Assembly (NCBI RefSeq): GCF_031755915.1
Contig: NC_083384.1
Coordinates: 26,950,001-27,014,000, forward strand
Direction of reading: 5' to 3'
From: Ziziphus jujuba
Lineage: Eukaryota > Streptophyta > Magnoliopsida > Rosales > Rhamnaceae
Length of the DNA stretch: 64,000 nt
The notes beneath the pieces are model-generated. The model searched no databases, was not told where the DNA came from, and saw nothing but the letters and a program-made list of their open reading frames with translations. Numbering within the stretch: the stretch's first letter is position 1; each line of letters opens with the position of its first letter. Positions 59,464 through 64,000 of this stretch are shown here, in pieces. Made by a program: the position numbers and the translations under genes.

Positions 59464-60590
59464 TATATAAGGTGAGAACTATATTCCCAAATAGATCAAA
59501 GTTGTGTATATATGAATATATATCTATGTATATACAAAAATAATATTGCAAGTGACTTATAAAAAAGGACTGTGAAGGACAACCCATAAGCATTAGATTT
59601 TCGTGATTTTGCCACTCTGGATGACTGCCCCCCACAATCATTTTCATAAGTCATTTCCTATATCAAACCATATATAAATATATCTATTGCAATACTATAA
59701 ATGGGAATAAAAAATTAGATAGCACTTCAATAATTTTTGAAATTTCTAATCCTCTGATAATTTTCTAATATTTTCTATTTTTGATGGTTAAAGAGTTAGA
59801 ATTCTAATGTCTTTTTTGTAATATTTTTTAAATGTTAGGAGCATTTTTTTGGGCAGCTTATAACTATAGCTTACTTAGGCTCCAATTAATTAATTATAAC
59901 TTTATATTTTTGTCCTTTATATATGCGGCCATAAGTGAGTATAACCTAGTTTTTTGGTCATTTTCTTCAATTTTCACTCATATATATATATATATATATA
60001 TGTTCTTCATTCATTATGTCTGGTATTTGATTTCCATTAAGTGATGATCTAGAACTAGTACTTAATCTAGAACTAGTAGAAGAATTAGATCTAAATAATC
60101 TATCCATTTTCTTAATTTAATTTCTAAAGCTTTAAACACTTAAATTTACTTTTACTGATATTTTTCAAGCCTATTCCTATACCTCTCAAACCGACATCCT
60201 CTCATGCCTCTCCTGGGACATATTGTTCAGACTCGGAACGATTACTGTTCAGTAAAGTTTAGAAAGGAACAATATAACAAAAGTAAATCGAAGGGAATAA
60301 AGATAAAGAAAGTAAACAAGAAACTGAATAAGATTAAGCAGATATATATATATATAGATGTATGTATATATATATATATATATATGTACACACATCTATA
60401 TGTGGATGGTTTGGGTTTTGCTTCATTCTAAGTGCCATCCTTGCCTCCTTGTCTAGAGAAGTCCATTGTCTTTTTCTTACAGTTGATATATATCGAGAGG
60501 CTTCGTAGAAATTGATTCTCACTTTTCTCAAACCTTATTGTCTTTGAATCATGAGACTTCATGAGTTGATCTTAAGGACCCCATCCGATC
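59464..60590. other. AT-rich intergenic DNA
   Basis: No gene seen. (AT)n tracts at about 59,980-60,001 and 60,341-60,385. Confidence 0.4.
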
Positions 60591-61486
60591 ATGGAATATC
60601 TTAACTATGCTAAAAGCACTGCAGATAACTTAGTGTTGGTTGATTCGATCGTTAGTAATGATAAGTTAACCATTTATATAATCAATGGTCTTTCCTCTAA
60701 CGGTGACAACATCTCTCTACCTTTCGTTCTTGAGACACTCCAATCTCTTTTGAAAAAAATTATGAAAAATGACTTGAATTTAAACTTGGACTATACTCAT
60801 TTCTATCTTCCTAAAACCCTCCCATGTAAGGATACTTCCTTCTCATCATCAAAATCAACTACCTCATCTCCTTCTCGGTCATGCCTTCACATCTCATGTC
60901 CATCCCAAAATTCCACTTCCTCTTCTAAACCGTCTTAACGTTCCACCACATCTGCACCGGCCCCTTCATGTTATATTCATACAAGGAACCCATGGGACTA
61001 CTCTTCACCTGTACGTGATCTCTCCCAACCTGCACCCAATCCTCTATTTTCTACATCTATCTCATCTCAACCTAGACACATTCATGCCATGCGATACCTT
61101 GCTCTCAATAACATTTTCAAACCAAAACTACTTTCTTACTTTTATCCAGCAATGGCCACTTCTCCATCTGATGAACCTCAAAATTTACAACAAGCTCTCA
61201 ATTCACCTGCATGGCGTGATGCCATGACCATAGAATACAATGCACTTAATGATTGTCACACTTGGGATTTCATTCGTGGTGGGTTGTAAATGGTTTTCAC
61301 CAAAGGTCAGGCATTGATTATTCGGACATATTCAGTCCTGTTGTAAAACCGACCACTATTCGAACTGTATTATGCATTGCTTTAGTAAGCAACTAGCCAC
61401 TTCACCAAATGGATGTAAACAATGCATTCCTACATGGAACACTCATAGAAAAAGTCTCTATGACTCAACCTTCTAGGTTGTTAATT
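60591..61486 (+). pseudogene. Ty1/copia polyprotein remnant
   Basis: Two parts. 60,591-60,938 is gag-like (YAKSTADNLVLVDSIVSNDK, IYIINGLSS...ISLPFVLETLQSLLKK). 61,089 to about 61,486 is the start of reverse transcriptase: NIFKPKLLSYFYPAMA, ALNSPAWRDAMTIEYNALND, then after frameshifts GIDYSDIFSPVVKPTTIRTV and LHQMDVNNAFLHGTLIEKVS. Gag zinc knuckle, protease and integrase are missing, with stops and frameshifts between parts. The remnant is cut at 61,487 by an unrelated LTR start. Confidence 0.75.
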
Positions 61487-61538
61487 GTAACATCCCGTCC
61501 CAATCACATCAAAAATTTTCATGTTAACCGAGTTTGAC
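61487..61538 (+). repeat. 5' tip of another gypsy-type LTR
   Basis: TGTAACATCCCGTCCC is a common start of plant gypsy LTRs. Only about 52 bases precede the next LTR, so this one was itself interrupted. Confidence 0.5.
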
Positions 61539-64000
61539 TGTCAGGACCCGTCCAAAATTCCTCATCGGAACCCTAGACAAGTCCTGATCCCAGGGAAATA
61601 CTACCGAACCTTCCAACGGAAAATCCGACAGCACCTCCCCTAAGGGTAGGGCTAACCAAAAATTTCCTACACTGAAAACACACTTCTATATTCATCCCCT
61701 TATTCCTCCCACAATACTACAAATTGATTCCACAAATTTACAGCACTTCAAAGAATAACAACAACTCAGAGCATATATAATACATAAATGTCCGAGACAG
61801 TATACAGAGTTTCATGAAGTACTACTAAGTATAAAATACAACATGGATGAAAGAAATATTACAATTTCAATAAATGAAGAACAGGATAGTTCTCGAACTA
61901 AGACAGCGATGAAGATCAAGTCCGCTCCGGATGAATACCGACAAACCTGGTACCTAGAGGAACGAAATTTAAAAATATGAGATGCTAATCATCTCAGTGA
62001 GTGACCTTATCAACTATACAATTATAATACCACGATAATTAGGTAGATACATAATAATTAATTGAAAATAATAATTTCTCTCAAAACCCTTACAATTCTC
62101 TCGGTTGGCAAAGTTGCCCTTTTAAAACCTTTTCACAAAACCCTTTATTCGTAATCCCCGAAAACCAAGACATCAATTCATTCAAATGAATATCAAATAA
62201 AATATAATAAGTTAAGCATCCAAAATTTATAATTAAAAGAAATTAATTTATTGAATAATTAAGTAAAGGGAAAATTAAACCAATTTAAAATTCCCAATCA
62301 AATAAATACCAGAAACAGTATTAATTATATTCTTAATTCCAATACAATTTCAAAATATTTATTTTAAAATCCCAGTTCTGAAAATCACTTGATGCACCCA
62401 CTATATACCAGTGGCGCCAACAGTACCCAGCGTCCCAAGGTACCTCCAGACAGGAGATTATAGAGAGAAACCGGCATACGGTCGCGTGGTGTCCCACCGC
62501 GCCGCTGCAAACAGGTGTCCCGGCCATGGAGGGGCGGCCTACCCTCATCCGATGGAAACCACAGGACAACCCCGTTAAATCACCTGCGCGCTACTCACAC
62601 TCACCTGCGCGCTAATCACATCCGTGTGCACACTAACCATATCACATATAAACAGAACATCAGTACGTGTATGGTGCATCTAAAAATCATAAATCAACAC
62701 ATCTCAAAATTTCAAAATTTTCATAAATATACCGGGTTTATCCCATCCAATTAAACCTGTAATTTTTCCCCAATTCCTTATAATCATCATCACAAATTCC
62801 ATGATTTTCAAATCCACCAACTCCCATATCCACCAACTTAAATATTCAGATTTTTCCAAAAGCATAAATATTTTTGAAATATAATAAATTAAATCACATA
62901 ACATTCCATGGGCATACTTATAAAAATTGAAGTCACCAACAGAAACAAATATTTTCCTTGAAATATTTGAAAATCAAATCATGCCCAAAATAATGTTAAA
63001 ACCACAAGAATTTCATCTATAATTGAATTCCACAATTTTCAATACCATAAAATAATTTTCACATGGCATAAATTTATATAATGCATATTTTCTTTAATCA
63101 AAATAAATCCACCAATAATTTCCACCATAAATCAATTAAATATTTTGACGCATAGAATATAAATTTCAATTATTCAAATCACACATAATATTCACCAATT
63201 TAATTCCCGAAATTAATTTGAAGGTGGATCACTCACCTCGAGCACGCAATTAAACCACGATCCACCATAGGATCGATTCCACAATTCACCCGTGCTCCTA
63301 GAACACAATTCACACACAGTCAAATAAATTAATATTTTATTCGGATAAATAATACCCGATACCCGAGGGGTTAAACACAAACGTTAACCAAAATTGTTGA
63401 ATAATATACCAAATCGAAGCTTGTGGAACGAGGATCGCATTACCGGTCTCCATTGACCCCAATTCTGCCGATGGTGGCCGGAATTTGATCGGAAAGCTTT
63501 GGCTGGTTTTGATCTCCTCGTATCTCGCAAACCGCTTCAAATTTTGGAAATTGGAGGCCATATTTGAACTCAGAAGACCCAAAATAGGGGGAGAGGGGTG
63601 GCAATTTGGACTGGACTGGCCGGAAAACACAAGAAAAGAGGAGAGAGAAAATTTCCGACCGGCGGCTTCTCCGGCCCGTGAAATTTTACGGCAGAGTTCG
63701 CCTCCTCCCTCCGCTCATCACTGGCCGGTGCGTGTAGAACGGTGGTGGCCGGAAACGAAAAAACGGCGACGGCCCGAGAGGAAGAAGGAAAGGAAAGGAA
63801 GAAGAAGAAGAAGAACGGGCCCGTGGCCCTTTTTTCCCACGTGGAGGAAAAGAAAAAAAAAAAAAAAAAGAAAAAGGAAGAGAAAGAAAATAAAAAGAAA
63901 ATTAAATTAAATAATTAAATAATATTAATAATATTATTATTATTTAAAATAATAATAAAATAATATGATATTAAACATGGTTGACATGTGGCATCTCAAC
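61539..64000 (+). mobile_element. Long LTR, family T copy 3, cut by the window end
   Basis: Starts TGTCAGGACCCGTCC like copy 2 and runs in parallel with it to the last bases of the window, which match copy 2 near 40,340-40,365. About 500 more bases would be needed to complete it. Contains the CTCGAGCACGC block at 63,237 and a short 21-base tandem array (62,580-62,640). Whether it is solo or belongs to a full element cannot be told here. Confidence 0.7.

Noticed and set aside
60204..60590. Open frames rich in Lys and Ile-Tyr repeats
   Set aside because: Driven by (AT)n and A-rich DNA; no similarity to the copia gag that starts at 60,591.

Overview
The window is plant nuclear DNA, almost certainly from a eudicot. 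It is AT-rich, has spliced genes with GT/AG junctions, carries thaumatin-like (PR-5) genes, and is dense in plant transposon types: long-LTR Ty3/gypsy elements, Ty1/copia pieces, hAT-like and Mutator-like MITEs, tRNA-derived SINE heads and many (AT)n tracts. The species cannot be fixed from the sequence; the repeat types would fit a rosid, but that is only an impression.

The organising theme is a dispersed cluster of four thaumatin-like protein (TLP) genes, all on the minus strand: 1.9-2.5 kb, 6.8-7.5 kb, 34.4-35.1 kb and 55.2-55.9 kb. The last two are intact, intronless, 225-227 residue secreted proteins with 16 cysteines and a complete acidic cleft. The 6.8 kb copy is open but lacks the adjacent Cys-Cys pair in domain II (14 mature cysteines). 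The 1.9 kb copy keeps 16 cysteines but has stops in the signal peptide and has lost two acidic-cleft aspartates, so it looks like a pseudogene. Short duplicated flanks (19.6 kb versus 35.5 kb; 51.1 kb versus 56.2 kb) suggest the array was once more regular and has been pulled apart by insertions.

Between the TLP genes lie decayed gene pieces. 21.4-22.7 kb is a Pack-type element: a host-gene fragment between inverted repeats whose reading frame stops inside the right repeat. 25.4-25.8 kb is a Ulp1-type protease fragment. 26.4-28.4 kb holds unassigned exon-like blocks. 29.0-31.3 kb is a DPH2 (diphthamide synthesis) pseudogene whose start codon is ATA. 37.5-38.0 kb is a PORR-domain pseudogene abutted by an LTR insertion. 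49.6-50.6 kb is a cucumisin-like subtilase pseudogene.

Mobile DNA fills the rest. There are three long LTRs of one family (13.4-17.1, 38.0-40.8 and 61.5 kb to the window end). An internally gutted LTR element at 43.6-49.4 kb has a tRNA-Met-type primer site and a nested TRIM-like element. Two hAT-like 1.4-1.5 kb elements (23.4 and 52.5 kb) share a coding exon. Other elements include two copies of a 0.75 kb hAT-type MITE, a 525 bp MITE with a perfect 8 bp target duplication, a 281 bp solo LTR with a perfect 5 bp duplication, and a 1.3 kb foldback at 57.8-59.2 kb. The genes do not form an operon or pathway; only the TLPs are functionally related (apoplastic defence and stress proteins). I saw no rRNA, functional tRNA or CRISPR.
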